Assembly: GCA_026413225.1 (NCBI GenBank)
Contig: CM048552.1
Location: 187,150,053-187,214,052 of the forward strand
Length of the DNA stretch: 64,000 bases
Source of the DNA: Otis tarda
Lineage: Eukaryota; Chordata; Aves; Otidiformes; Otididae
Direction: 5' to 3'
The notes beneath the pieces are model-generated. The model did not search any database and had not been told where the DNA came from. It saw only the letters and a program-made list of their open reading frames with translations. The position numbers were made by a program, and so were the translations under genes. Below, piece after piece: positions 1 through 13,369 of the stretch (within the stretch, counting starts at the first letter, position 1; every line of letters begins with the position of its first letter).

Positions 1-3000
1 GGTTTCCCCATGTGAAACATAATTGCTTAATTTCCATTTGAAAGTACATCCCTGACATTAGAACAACGTAGACACACCAAGGATAACAATGATTTCCTGA
101 CACCTACAATGGGGCATAATGCGGTAATAAATATGTGTGCAAAATGAATGCTCCGCACACAGAGGGAGCAGGTCTGAATTTACAGCTGCAGATGAAGTGT
201 TCCTCAGGAAAAAAAAAAAAATAATAAAAAGAAAGAAACCAACAGATTAGCATCAGTGTGAGTCTATGTCAACCAGATGGCTTGCTACGGAAAAAGAGCT
301 TCCCTGCTTTATTCCAGTAACCCTGGCTAGCAGGCTGAATGTCTGAGATGAGAAGAGAAAAATGATCTCATTCAGTTGGGGTTTTTCCCCCCCCTTCTTG
401 CATATATACAGCTTGAGCTGGAGCAGAGTAAAAGCTCTGAAAAGAACACAGAAGTTGTCCCCTAATGCTGGCGTGTGATGGACCAGGAGAGCTCACGGAC
501 GTGGGTTCAGGCATGCAGAAAGTGTACTGGAGAGCACTGCCAGCTGGGAGGAGGGGAGCCCCCGGGGGACTGCCACTGGTTCTAGCCAGGCGTCTACACT
601 GCACCTTGAAGTGATGATGTGCGTTTTCCTCTACTTTTCCCTCCCTTGAGGGCCTCCTAAAATGTCTGGAGCAGAGGTCATCTCCCCAGGCCCTAGTTCC
701 TAGCATCCTTAGATGCTCATGTGATGCCAGTCATGGCCAGGCATGGTGGCCCTAACCTGCCAATGGCCTTGGCAACAGAGCACATGGACAGTTCATGTGG
801 AGGCAACTACACTGGGCTACTACCTAGTTTCGGTCACCCCACCTGTTTTAGGCATTTAACTGAACGCTTTGTTAGGAGCTCAGTTCCCTCCAGAGTCGAA
901 GGAGACAGAAACGTGTCTTCATTTGAGTGCTGACAAAGGGTCTGGTGGTGGCCCCCTCTCTGTGGATAGTAGGAAAAAAAGTCCTAGTGTAATAAGACTC
1001 CCAACTTGACCTGACGTTAAATGAGATGAGTCCAGGCTCAGATGCCTACCTTCAGGGCGATGACTGCTCTCCTTTGCCGAAGCAGATCAGGACATTCTCA
1101 CCATCAGATTATTTGAGTTGTACATCACTTCTCCCTGGAGACACTGCAGTTTGACAGCTACATAAGGGACCCATAAGTGGCAGTTTGAAGAAGGCCAAGT
1201 GTAATTATCTTTACAGAATTTTGAGACCCAATACTAGATTTATAGCAATGGCTTACTGATAAAGTATCATTAAAAAAAACCTCTTGTACAATTGTTCCTA
1301 GGTCAAGCATCATCCTCTTTGGACAATGTGCTTCACACAGCAGGCAATTTGGCTTGGAGTTTCTGGATTCCAGTGGGAACTAAGTGCATTTTAGTGATAC
1401 TGTGGTGAGAGTCATCCTACTGAGAGGTTGTAAAAGTAATTGGGGTGATTTGATCTCTCTTATCGGCAACAAATTATGAGATGTGACTGTGCACCAAGAA
1501 ACAGGAGATGAGAGTCTTCCTCCTCATAGGAGAAGGTGTGACACCGTGAGTCAAGGCCAGCTTCGAGGCTAGGGCACGACTCACAGGGCAAGAGCTGAAT
1601 AGTTATTTTTAGTTTTTCTTTGTTTAAATTCTGTGCCCAATGGAAATTTCTCATAGTAAGAAGGGAGGAAGATGTTTAACTCTGATTAGGTCTATGGTAG
1701 AATTAATGTGCGTGGAATATCCAGACCTTGATTCTTTGCTTGTCTTTGGCAGTGAATGAATGTCTGTCATTGCAAATGTCTACAAAATTACTGTTTTAAT
1801 GACCTGTTTGCTTCAATTAGGGCCTGGCTATTACCTTTCCAAGAGGCAGAGGGTTGGGGAGGGGGAGATAGAGCGGGAGAAAAAAGCTGATCACTAGGAT
1901 GTGTGAGTAGAACATTTAAGGGGCCAGCTGAAACCGAGAGTGGATTTGGAAAGGCTGTGTGATGAATCTGTGACATTGCAATATTTCAATCATCACATTT
2001 CAGATTCTGGTTCATGCATCATTTGCTATGAAAGTTTTGAGATTTTAATCAGTGTTTCAAGAGTAAATTGATACAGCCTAATCATTTAGAATCTCTGGCA
2101 CAAGACCAAAGTGTATTATGTTAAGTGTATGTTATGTATTATAAAAGCTGCTTGCTGAAAATTAATGGAGTATTCCCATGCTAGATAATGTTTCTCCATT
2201 CCCCAGAGCCCATCCCTTTGCGTGCGAGTGTTTTCCCAAGTGCAATGCAGATGCCAGAGGAAAGGTGAATATATAACATATGTAAAAGACTGGCTCGGTT
2301 AGACACAGCGCAGTATCAAGCCTGCTAACCTCCCTGGCGAGATTGCAGGGCTGTTTATTTGTCTGCATGATGTGTAGGAAGAAAATTGCCGGGTACAAAA
2401 CAAAAAAAAAAATATTTTCCACAGAAGCAAAATATAAGAAAGCCTGTGCCATGACTCTAATTTATGTGAAAAATTGGAAATGTGTTTGCATTTCTCCTGG
2501 TAACTTACGTGGACTTGGCAGAACAAGCAGTCCAAGTAAATGACACAGTCAGCAGCCAGTGAGTCTAGGTAACGAATGCACCACCATACTGTGTGTTCAA
2601 AGGCTCAGTAAATTCCCATGTTATGCTTGTCCTTCATTTTGTACCTGTGGCAATGCTGATAAAAGGAATGAGTTCAGAGGTGAGGGGTTTGGCACACCTT
2701 TAATTCGCCAAAGGCCGACAGTGGGTGACCACTTGCATTATTTATGCTCGGTGCTGACATTTCTGATACAAACCATTTCCATCTGGAGGGGTTGGTTTCT
2801 TAGGGGAACCTGGGCCTCTCTTTCACAAAGAGGGGTTGTTTTTGGAGCTTTCCCCAGTGATCTAGTACACAGGCAATCGGCTAAAATACTTTTAACCTGA
2901 GTTCAAATACCTCTGCTGCCTGATTCTCGGCTCTGTGCAGAGGCTACCTAACTGACTCTCTCCACCATCAGTATGTTCTCCCCAGCACCCCGGTTGAAGC

Positions 3001-4294
3001 TGTCCTGACTCATTTGTGGGTTTTGGTCATTCTCAATGTCAGGCACAAGAAGATGGGTGTTCGCAGCTGGAACTTGCTCCCTTCAGCTCCAGCCTCAAGT
3101 CTTCCTCATCAGACATTTACTTCCTCTTGCCTGCACAGTTACCATTTTTAGAAACTGGAACAACATCAACACCCAGAGCATGTGCCCATCATCTCACCTT
3201 CTCATAAGACGTCAGTGCAAGTCTGTTTGTCTGAACTGAGCCAACCAAAGGTTTGAAGCCCGTTTGTACACATCCCAGGCAAAAGCCCCCACTCATTATT
3301 GCTTAAGAGCTTCAGCCACAAAGTGAGGAGAAAGGCAGCATTTCTTTCAATGGCTTTGGCTAGGACACTTAGTCTCCCCATCTGACTATCTGTCTTTGCC
3401 TTTTTTGAAGCCCCAAGGCAATGCAAGGTAAGTATTTGTTTGGGGTCTCTTCAAATGTTTCAGTCAGGCAGAATTATTTTTTTTCGTTCTGCTGAATATT
3501 GGGAATTTTTTTCTTTCTGTTTCAGTTCAATGCATAATTTCCTTTCCAAATGGCAAATCAATAATTCTCACTGGCCTTAATCAAAGCACAGTCATTACCA
3601 GGCCTTTCAGGATCAGACGTGGTCTGTAAGTTGGAGGAGGGAGATAGCTAGAAGGAGCTCATCCTGCTCTCCCCAGGAGAGAACATCCCAAGGCACTCAA
3701 AAATCTCCTTTCTACTCAGAAATTTTGTAGTCCCTTGCCTCCATACAGGGTCTGATTTGATTAAGACCGTCACAGAAGGGTCAAGAGTACATTTGCTGGG
3801 TGCACACATACCGTGTCTCATTTACTGAGCAGGGAAATCCCACATCTGGCTTCCCCCTTGGGGCTTTGTCATTCTGCAGTCACACATCTGCAGTTCCGCT
3901 CTGTAGTACTCTCTGACCTCTCTTTCAAATGACAGCTTGCTGGCCTCATCTGTCAGCAGCTTACTCATCACTCAGTGGCCACAAAACAGCTGAGGGGTGT
4001 CCTGTTAGTGGGCCCCCTGCTCCCACAGAAGTCCTCCTGCAGTGCAAGGCTGCAGCCTTTGCCCTGTGCCTGACCATCTGATGTGCTGCCTTTGATTACT
4101 GGAGAATGTACTTGGGTGTCCTGTGGGAGAGGTTTCATGCTCATGATCACAGGTGATTTAACATTGCAAGGAAATGCAGCTTAGCTGCCTGCTCTTATAA
4201 ACAGCAGAAATAATTCAACCATTTAATCACTAATTCGCTGTTTATAGTGGTTCCTTCCTGTACATTGAGCTGAAAAAGAAACAGGGTATCCAGA
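1..4294. other. Intergenic or intronic DNA, no gene recognised
   Basis: Only short chance frames on both strands, with no coding bias or splice-framed family match. A poly-A stretch lies at 209-221. The 3' end of RNASEH2B (plus strand) would be expected on this side by comparison with human, and was not found. Confidence 0.6.
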
Positions 4295-4450
4295 AGGTGA
4301 AATTGGAAACATTCAAGGCCAGGTTGGACTGGGCTCTGAGCAACCTGATCTGGTTGAAGATGTCCCTGCTCCTTGCAGCGGGGTTGGACTAGATGACCTT
4401 TAAAGGTCCCTTCCAACCCAAACCATTCTATGATTCTATGATTCTATGAT
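4295..4450 (+). mobile_element. CR1 retroposon, 5'-truncated 3' end
   Basis: Starts near GGAAACATTCAAGGCC and runs through the typical bird CR1 3' end (TTGGACTAGATGACC, then GGTCCCTTCCAACCC) to three tandem ATTCTATG units ending at 4450. Plus orientation. The truncated 5' end is typical of this non-LTR family. Confidence 0.95.
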
Positions 4451-7400
4451 AAATACCCCTAAGGTCCAAAACCAATATCCTTTTTCAACCCTGGGGCTGA
4501 AAGCTCTTTCCTTTAGGAAGAAGTGAATTATTTGGTGACTACAAAAAACTCTTCTTCTCCCCTTGTCATTTGGACACAGATAACATTCCTCCAGGGATGG
4601 AAGGCCAAGCTCTTTCACATAGGTTATGGAAGAGTTTGAAGAACATCCTGGAATATCCTTCAAAGCTGTTGTAGTCTTAATGCCAGATGCCCGAAAATAC
4701 AAATGCACAAGCAGGCATAAAACCTAACAAAGACCTAGAAGTTCTGGGCTGCTAGAGCTGAATGTCACCTTCCTAAAGCTTTGAGTTCATTGCTTGCTTC
4801 CTGTCACTGGCTGCTTATTCACCACGTTGCTGTGGCCATCCAACCTGACCTGCTCACACTTGCAGTGCCTCTCCAGAGGGAGCCTGTGTTGTGTGGTAAT
4901 GCTGAGTAGCTGTGAAGAAACCCTACAAATGAGCAAACTTTCTGCCCTGGGCCAGCTGGGGCGTCTGAGTGAGCCTCCTTCCAAACTCCTTCCTCCCCTG
5001 GTCAGTTGAGCTGTTTTGTAAGATGGCAGTTGCTAAGATCCACTATAATGCTATTGAGAGGTCTCTTGTTTCTCCAGCCCCATCAGAGCCCATAAGTACT
5101 CCCATCCTGCAATTGCCCTATTCCTGTTTTAGCTCATCTCTGCATCTCCCAGAAGCATGAAGAAATGAAATTATATCAAGACTTTCCCTCTGTCCCCCAT
5201 GCTCTGTATCCTTCTCCTGAGCCAGGTAAATGCCCTGCTGCCTAATGTCCAGCCTAGTGCAGGCCGTGACATCCATGAGGGTACGACTACGTGACCTGCT
5301 GTGGGGTGGGGCACCTGGCTCTGCACACGACTGCTGGGGCACACAACTCTAGGAATTGTGTGAATGTGGCTACCACAGCCAGCTAAACCAGGTCATAGTA
5401 ACAGCCACAGGTCAGCTGTACCTTCACTTGGTTTGAAGTGCGCTCCTGGAGATAGGACAGCATAAGTTAATGCTTTCCAGCTCTGCAGAAGCCATGAGCA
5501 CTTTCCTGCTCTTGTGTCTCCCAGGCATGGTCCTGGGAGTGCTTCTGGGACCTTTTCTATGGATGACCTAGCAGAAAGGAAGGCATTGTGGAGGATGAGA
5601 GCCCCAGATTTCTCTTGCTCATGTCCTGATCTTTGCCAAGTCATTTTGTCTTTCTGTGTTGCCTTCCCAGTGAGCAAAATCAAATGGTGCTTATGCAGCT
5701 CAGTGAGGCATCCAGTGCTCCTACAGTGAAGGGGCTAAACTTGTGTCAAGGAGTAAGCAAGCTACCGTGAGCTGTTTATGGGGCCTGACTTTAGGAACGC
5801 CTGCAGCAGAAAAGGAAGAAATCAAGGACTAACAGAGCCCAGCACCATAAGAATCAAGCAGGTGTCAGAGCCAGAAATCACAGCTCTACTCAATTCTGTA
5901 AATTCCTGGCTTCCAACTTTTTTTCTTCCCTGTTTGCAGACTCTTGCAAGTTTTTCTAAGGGAGGGACAGACAGCTGATTAGTGAACTAAAGTCTGGTAA
6001 CAAGAGGCATTCCTGGTCTCCATAGGTCACAGAGACTCCAGGTTGAAAATATCTGCTATAGCTGTAAGCAATAACTCTTAGGTACTTGCTGTTCCAGACC
6101 TTAGAGGACAACACGATCTCAGTTTCTTAGCCAAAGTATTACATGGGCCGCCTACTACCGGATCTCTGGCTCCGTGTCTTAACTTTGTGCTGCGCTTCAC
6201 TTGTGAATGAAATCAAGCATAGGGAGCCAAAGTCCTTAGTCAATGTTACCTCTGAATCTTCTGTACAGCACAGAGGACTTGAATTATGGATCCAGATCCA
6301 ACTTGTAGATACCTGCCCTCATCCTGTATGGTTTTTATTAAAATAGTCTCTCGGCGAATGTCGTATTAGCAAGACAAAAGTTGGGGGCTCCTTCCTCTTT
6401 TAAATGGCACTCTCCATGTCATGACATTATATCTCATCATCATCTTTATATAAGCAGCCAAAGAGAAAGACTTTCGATTGTATTTATTTTTTAAAAAATA
6501 AGTAATAAAATTTCATCTTTTTTTCATTTTGGGACTCGCTAGCAAAAGCACTGAACACTTCTGTTTACCTTTTTTATTACAGAGTGTTGGCATTCTTAAA
6601 GTCTGGACTGAAAACTCATCATCTTTTTTCATTAAAGTGCTCAATATCAGGCTTTCTGCAATTTATTGTTCCTTATTTTCCATGTATTATGACAAAACAC
6701 GAAGTCTAGGATGTCCATTGCCATTGCTAAAGCTCTGCATCCTTGTCTGATTGGAAAGCCGCTCTTCATTGTTCCCTTTTGTACACTCCCTATTAAGCCA
6801 ACTGGCTTCAGCTGCTGGCAGATAACAAGTGAGAACAAAAAGAGGTGTTAAAAAAAGTGCCAGGAAAATCTCCAAGCAGTCCTCAATGTGAACAGATCTA
6901 GCTCGTTAGCCACCCCAGGAGAAAACCCCGGTGAAGTTGTTTTAACTTTCTTAACTGCCTGTGCTGTCCTGTGGGACTCGTTTGTTCTGCTGGCCAGGGC
7001 TGGTGCATTGCGTCCAGCTCTGTCTGACAGAGCTGCTGCTTCACTTGTAATTTCTTTTGTCATCTGCCATATCACAAGTTCTACAGGTCATACAGCAAAA
7101 GCGGCAAACCCAAAAACCTCAGAGCAAAAGTGTGATAGAAAGTTGCTTATAGGAGACAGAGGGAGACAGGCGGGGTGGAGCATAACCAGACACAGCAAAT
7201 GCACAAGCAACGGCTGGAAGGAACAAGACCAAAGGAGTGGAGCACAAAGTCCTAGGAACGACCCCCTTCTGCTTTGCGACTGTTACCCAGCAGACCAGAG
7301 GTGAGGATGATGGGCTGAGGGACCGACATGATAGAAGCACAGGGTGTCTGCATTCTTATATCTATTTTTCTTCCTTGGAGCTGCACTGACTCATCTATCT

Positions 7401-8845
7401 TCATTTCCCCATGAAGCCAATAGTTATTTTACAATGTCCCTAGGAGATTCCAGACTCCCCAAAACCACTCTTGAAAACTCAGTGATGAAGGTGACTTGTG
7501 ATTTTTAAGTGAGACTGCTGCAGGGCAAATGGCTCTTCGAGGGGCCAATGATTTGGCTTCAGCAGGACTGGTTGCCAAAACAGCTTGGCAGGTGACGGCT
7601 TGTTCTAGACAAAGTAAATGACCCTCTGAGTAACTCATCATCAACCCTTAAAAGTGTGAACTCTGCTGTGACCAGACCAGATTAGTACCGTATTTAATGG
7701 CAGCAGTGCTTAGTGTGAATAAGGCCAAATCAGTTTATAAAACTGCTTCAACTTATGTGAAAGTGTCCCACATAATGCAAATTTTGAAATTTGGCTTTTA
7801 GAGCAGTGTGCTGTAGTGGGAACCTAGTAGTGACAGCCTTTAGCTATGGTGGGGTTTAGCACTAACATAAATCTCTGCTGCCAAATCCCATCGCTGCTGT
7901 GCAGATCCACCGGGCTGGAGCAGAGCTTTCCACTGGCACTGGTGATCACAAGTCTTTGCCCTAGGACCAGCCAGGGACCAGGTGCAAACCCAGGACAGCA
8001 AACAAAGCCACCGCTTCCGTCAGCAACAAGCAGAGGTATATTGCTAGGGACGTGGGTACTCCAGTAGCAAAGCCAAGGGGCCAGATTTTAAAGGGACTTA
8101 GTTCCCTTGCTCCCAGGGCAATCAGAACAAGTGGAACAGAGAAACACTGTGGAAAAAAAACTTGGCCCTCATGGTGCTTTCTGCCATAGCAACCAGATGA
8201 GGTATGACCTGGCTTTACTAGGCTCATCTGGATTGTCCTCAGCCCACCTCCCCTTGTGTGAAATAAAGTATCAGGGCCATTTTAAAACGAGCCTTTGACG
8301 TACTCACTGCCACAGTGCTGCTTGCGGTGAGCAGCTGCTCATCACCAGTGCCCTCCATAACAGCGACCACCTCGCTGCCCAGGCTTCGTACAGCATCTGC
8401 CTCCAGAAGGAGTTAGAGGAGCAGGAAAGCAGAGAAGACAATATCTAGTACCCTGGGGAGCTTGGAAATCAAGGATTCAAAAGAAGAGTGGAAGGGAAGG
8501 AAGGCTCTTTAGGTCCAGGTTTTCTTTTTTTTTTCCTTTAACGAGTGCAGGCTTGCTTGGATCCTCACATCCACACAAGGGCGTGTGTAGTTGCCAAGCT
8601 ACATTTGTTTGTGCAGCTACCACAGAGCTACAGAGTATTGGGTCCAAACAGGGATTAGACAAATTCAGAAGAGGTAAGTCTGTGGTGGCTGTTAAGCTTG
8701 GTGGTCTGGACACAACCCCGGGCCTAGAGAGCCTTTAAGTTGTTGCTTGCTGGAAGCCAGGAGAGGATGCCAAGCGGAGCCTCAGTCTGTGCATTTCCCA
8801 TTCTTAAAGATCATCCCTGAGGATTTTCTACTGCCCCCCCCTAGG

Positions 8846-8900
8846 ATGCTGAGCTAGATGGACCTTTGATCTGACCATGTTCCTCTGCCTTCATGTTGTT
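8846..8900 (+). repeat. Ancient CR1-type 3' tail fragment
   Basis: GAGCTAGATGGACCTTTGATCTGACC resembles the conserved 3' tail of old CR1 families of turtles, crocodilians and birds (GCTAGATGGACCTTTGGTCTGACC). It lacks ATTCTATG units and is worn. Confidence 0.6.
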
Positions 8901-11900
8901 ATTCCCATATGTAACGTGGTCACAAAAGTGGGAAGTGAGCTTAGCTGTCCTCCTCAACCCCGGCACCATCCCCAGCACGTCCAGCGCATGTAGGATCTGC
9001 AGTCCGTGTGCTGGCTGCAGGCTAGTGGCTACATGCATGGAGAAGGAAGAATTCCTAAATCTGTTACTGTTTTCACACTCCTGAGGTTCAAAACATTATC
9101 TTTGGCAGAAACAATAGCCTTTTTGTCTCGCTAGATGGGAAGAGGGATCCTGCTGACTCGCTTTCTGCCACGAATACTCCCGCTCTGTCAGTATTTCACG
9201 CTTTCTCTGTGGTAAGGTCCCATCCCTGCATGGAGTGATATATGAGCCAATGAACAGGCAAAGCATTTGGACCTGGACCGAGGTTCATGGGCCACTTCAT
9301 GGTACATTGCTGACACTTGTTTTCCGTGTTCACTGCAGGGTAGGAGCAAACACCCCATCCAAGGGCATTTCAGAGACAAGTAGCTAAACACATGTTGCAG
9401 AGAAATCCCCTCCTCTCAGGGGCAGAGGTGTGTTAGTCAAAGATTTTGTCTGGCTCCCGCTGGCAGAAGGTAGGGTGGTACATGGCCAAGGAGACATCTT
9501 CCAGTGCAAGCATAGGCTGCTGTGTGTGAAGGAGCGGGGCAGACCATATTCCACGTCCTGGGGCAATTTTGGTCAGAAATAGGGCTCAAAACTAGCCATT
9601 TGAGTCATGTTTCTAAACATAAACTTATCCTCAAACTTCCTTTTCCTACACCCCAGAGAGAGTTTCTCTTTGTGCTTCTGACCCTTTGCAATGCTCTCCC
9701 TCTGCTCCCTCGTCCTTCTGCGTGTCTGTCTCCTGGTCTGCCCCGACTGTTCAAAGACGTGTTCCCCTATTCCTGCCTCTGGGTGCTTGTTGCCTCCCCT
9801 TTTCCCCTTCCACTGACACTCTCCACAAATATCAAAGCAACTGAGACATAGAAAACTTTAGCTCTTATGTCATTTGATATCCTGTTCACGTAGGTTTTGT
9901 TTTGTGTCCTCCAGTTCCAAGTGCTTGGGTGCTGTTTTGGGCCAGGACAGTGTTTCCCTGTTTCACATGTCTGGTTTCCCAAGCATGGGGAGGCATAGAT
10001 CTAATTCTGTGCCTACTGCTTAAATTTTCCTCTCCACCTACTTTCAAAAGATATTCTGCTATCTCATTTTCATATCATCCAGCGTGCTCACTGACAACCA
10101 ACAGGGAAGGGGAAAGAAGGTATAACTGGGCATTGTGATATAAATTAAATTTCTTGAAGGATTTTCTTTGGGCTTCAAATGAAGAATGGCTGAATTACTT
10201 GACAATTCAAAATAAATTGAGCTTGCTACCTTTTCCCAGAATGCAGGCCAATATTGTTTTATCTGCTTTACACTGGGCCAGCAGACCCCCTGTACGTGCT
10301 TTTCTGCTCAGCCTGGCTGCAGTGAGACTTTGATTTCACCCTCAGTTGCATGCAGATTCTCCCTCAAAAAGCATATGGCCCTTTTCCCTTTTCACTTCCT
10401 CTTCAATTTCTCTTCTTTCATCTGTTTCAAAACTTTGATTTGGCAGAGCTCTGCACAACATAAAATGTGGAAGTTAAGACAAGGAGGCCTACAGCAACGT
10501 GGGGACCAAGAATTATCAAAAGGAAATTAAAAACTGAAATGATAATGCAGCATTATTAGTGCTGGGTGCATTTTGACCGCCAGAAAAATGGTACAGAAAG
10601 AAATAGCTTCTTGTTCTAGGTGGGCTTGCCTGTGCTGTAATTGGTTCTGGGTGTAAATAACTCCCTGTGTACTGTGTCCTTTTATATAGCATGGCATAAA
10701 AGCACTTAATAGTGTCAGTCCCAGTCCTCCAAGCAGTCAATACACTCAGGTTGCTGCTTCTGATAGGATCTACCTGGACTAGGAGAGATATCAAAAGCTC
10801 ATTTACTTTGAGAAAGCTGGATGGAGGGTGAGTTCTCTAGATATTAAGTAGCTGTACAGAGGAACTCGAACAGAAAATCCCTCAAAAAACTAGCTTATAA
10901 TTTACAACACATGAGTAGACAGCTGAACCACATGGAGCTGCCTCCTTCCCTGTACATGGGGTAGCACTCTGCCCAGGCACATCATGTTGCAGGACTGGGG
11001 CTCAGCAAAGCCTTCTGTAATGGTGTATTTCATTTAAGTATCCAAATTTCACACAGAAAACAAAAGAAAAAAACAGGAAAAATGAGCCTGTGGGAAGAAA
11101 AAAAAAAAGAATGAGGGTCTATATTTGTGGCTTTTGGTCTGATTTGCTAAGTTTTTACCAGAAAATCTTTTTTTTTTTATGAATGCCAGCTCTGCAACCA
11201 TTTGGCCTCTGCTCTTTCCTGGCTCATGCATTATCACCAGAAATAAAAAATCCTGCAACTGGAACTTAACAATTCCACTGCGAGGTATGAATCAGAAAGG
11301 AATCCAGGGTTCTCTCCTACAGCTCCATTAGCTCTGCAGTGCTAATAAAAATTATTTGTTGCTAGCAAATTTTTTTGAGACGAAAAGAACTTTGCAAGAC
11401 TTCTCAGAAAGGGATCTGCTCTAGGCATTTTAGACTTCATTTGCACACTTATTTTGCTGTTTGTTATTGCGCTTTACAGTAGTTATTGATGGTGTGAAAT
11501 GTGTGAAGGTGTTACATGTAAAGCACAGCAAGCGGCACTTCGTGACTCTATATTTAATGAGTATTTCTGTCTGTTCTCGTGGGAGCATGTGTCGGCAATG
11601 CACAATGCAAGTCAAAAAGACTCTATCGTGCTCAACTCTGAAAATGCATTACAAGACTATTTTTCCTGCTTGGTGTAACAACAGGTAAATGACTTATCTC
11701 ACAAACTGGGTATTGTTTTTCCTGCAGATAAAACCAGAAGCATTCTGGGTTGCATGACATGAAGTGATGACCCAAGTGACTAGGAGGCAAGATAGCCAGA
11801 TGAGATCCTCAGTTTTACAGAGGGAGCAGAGCAGACTAGCTTCAATCTACTATGTCACTACTATGACAACTGCAGAGCAAATTTTAGACTACTGAGGCAG

Positions 11901-11957
11901 AAGTCCCACTAACATCAACAGAAATCTTGCCTGAGTATGGAATGCAGAGTAGGACTC
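11901..11957 (+). repeat. Ancient amniote interspersed-repeat fragment
   Basis: AGTCCCACTAACATCAACAG followed by TCTTGCCTGAGTATGGA resembles a widespread old reptile/bird repeat with the theme 'tcccattgacttcaatggga ... cctgagtaaggactgcag'. I do not name the family. Confidence 0.45.
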
Positions 11958-13221
11958 TTTATTTGTTCACTAGGGGAGGAAGTAATGCCACAGTAAGAAA
12001 GCTGTTCTTGTAAGTTATTTATTGCTGAGTTTGGGGTTGGTTAGGATTTGTGCCAGGTACTAAATCACTGCAGGTCATGGAAATTTTATTTTTAAGCATT
12101 GCTCTTTTGGATGCCCCAAAAATTGCTTTAGCTGTGAATTATTCTGAAAGACCATGACCAATAAAAATGTGCGAATCATAAATCAGAGCTAACATGTCCC
12201 TGCTGGAGAACCTGAGTATAAAATAGGAAACCAGAATCAGAACTATTAGGAAATAGGTTCCTTTTCCTTCTGCAGGTATGTGTAAGTACAAATCCTAAGC
12301 CCAAGTTTTCAAACAGGTTGCCTCAATTATTCCACAAAATCTATAGGTACCTGCAAAAACCTGACATTTATATGCCCAAGCAACTTCTCTGCACTCTTTA
12401 TATATTTTTGCTTTCTTCATCCCTCTATTCTGTGCTCTCACATTATTGCATGTCCACAGAAAGCCTGGTTCCAGCTTATTTGTCTCATATTTGGCACTAC
12501 TGTAATGTACTGATCTTGCAAAGCTTCTTCCAAGTAACACCAGAGAGGACAAGACTAAGATGCTCATGGACTCTCTAGGTCCTCTGCAGCTCAACTTTCT
12601 CCAGGTAAAAGCCTGAATAGAAAGAGAAGGACAGCCTGCCAGCAAAAAAAGTCCAAATACAGAAGGCAGTGGATGTTATACCCTTTCCAAGTTATTACTT
12701 CACTCAGTACACCCTGTTGCTCTGAGAGGCCTTGAGCCCATGGAAATGTGTCCAGGCAGGGAAGCACGCTGCTGCCGAGAGGTCTGCATCTGTCTGCCAA
12801 CAATTGACTCTTGTGCTAGTAAAGCATTTGCTAGGATTTTTACAAGGTGAGGGCTAGGAGAATCTTGCTCCTGTGTTTAAGCACCTGGATTTTAGGTGGT
12901 GGATGGAAATATTAAGTAATGTGAAATTCTGTTCACATGATGTGTGTCTGTGGGTGGCACTGTTCACACCTTCACTTACAGCTTCCCTTGATGTCTCTCT
13001 TAGACATGCTAGACGGTCCCCCTGAAGCACCTACCTTTTTCCACTGACTCACATATTGAACTGACTGATCCTAGGGACACTCCTCCAAATGAAATCTCCA
13101 AAGTAGTCTGTTTTAGGTAATACCAAAACATCCCTTGTTGTATAACTGCTCTAGCCAGAAGTGATGGGGAAGAAAACACTCAGGTTGGTTTGTTCCATTT
13201 GTCACTTCTTTTTTTTCCCCA

Positions 13222-13369
13222 GCGAAAAGCTGCTGAGATGTAGTGGATGCTCCTGAGAAGGCTGTGACTCTCCATCTGTAAAGCTGTGTTGACAATGTCT
13301 CCAAACAAGCGGCATTTTTTCATCAACAGCCCCAGCCAGCACTGGTCCAGAGCGGATCCCAACTCTAAT
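13222..13369 (-). pseudogene. GUCY1B2: GUCY1B2 relic, cyclase-domain C-terminal part with an 8-nt deletion
   Basis: Reads IRVGIRSGPVLAGAVDEKMP in one frame. In another frame it continues CLFGDIVNTALQMESHSL and HYISAAFR. The family has KMPRYCLFGDTVNTA, so the Arg-Tyr region has lost 8 nt, shifting the frame. The bases before ATT (Ile) are CTG rather than the CAG expected of an acceptor. The only AG nearby (ATTAG) would move the splice and change the frame. No donor follows AFR. About 75 bases further on, an acceptor-like tract precedes RAVIQQG, a possible trace of the last exon. Confidence 0.88.

Larger units (their letters stand above)
4451..13221. other. Non-coding stretch between a CR1 copy and the GUCY1B2 relics
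   Basis: Holds one old CR1 tail (8846-8900) and one old repeat fragment (11901-11957). The 138-codon plus-strand frame at 6888-7304 has no recognisable motif and is treated as chance. The final GUCY1B2 exon should lie at the right end; only a doubtful trace (RAVIQQG, near 13150) is visible. Confidence 0.6.

Noticed and set aside
6888..7304. 138-codon plus-strand frame
   Set aside because: No motif, no splice context, and an overlapping minus-strand frame of similar quality. Chance is the simplest reading.
1..13000. Search by eye for RNASEH2B exons (plus strand), expected next to GUCY1B2
   Set aside because: No conserved block such as the MTAAQKALAKVDKSGMKSI type C-terminus was seen. The gene probably lies to the left of the window.
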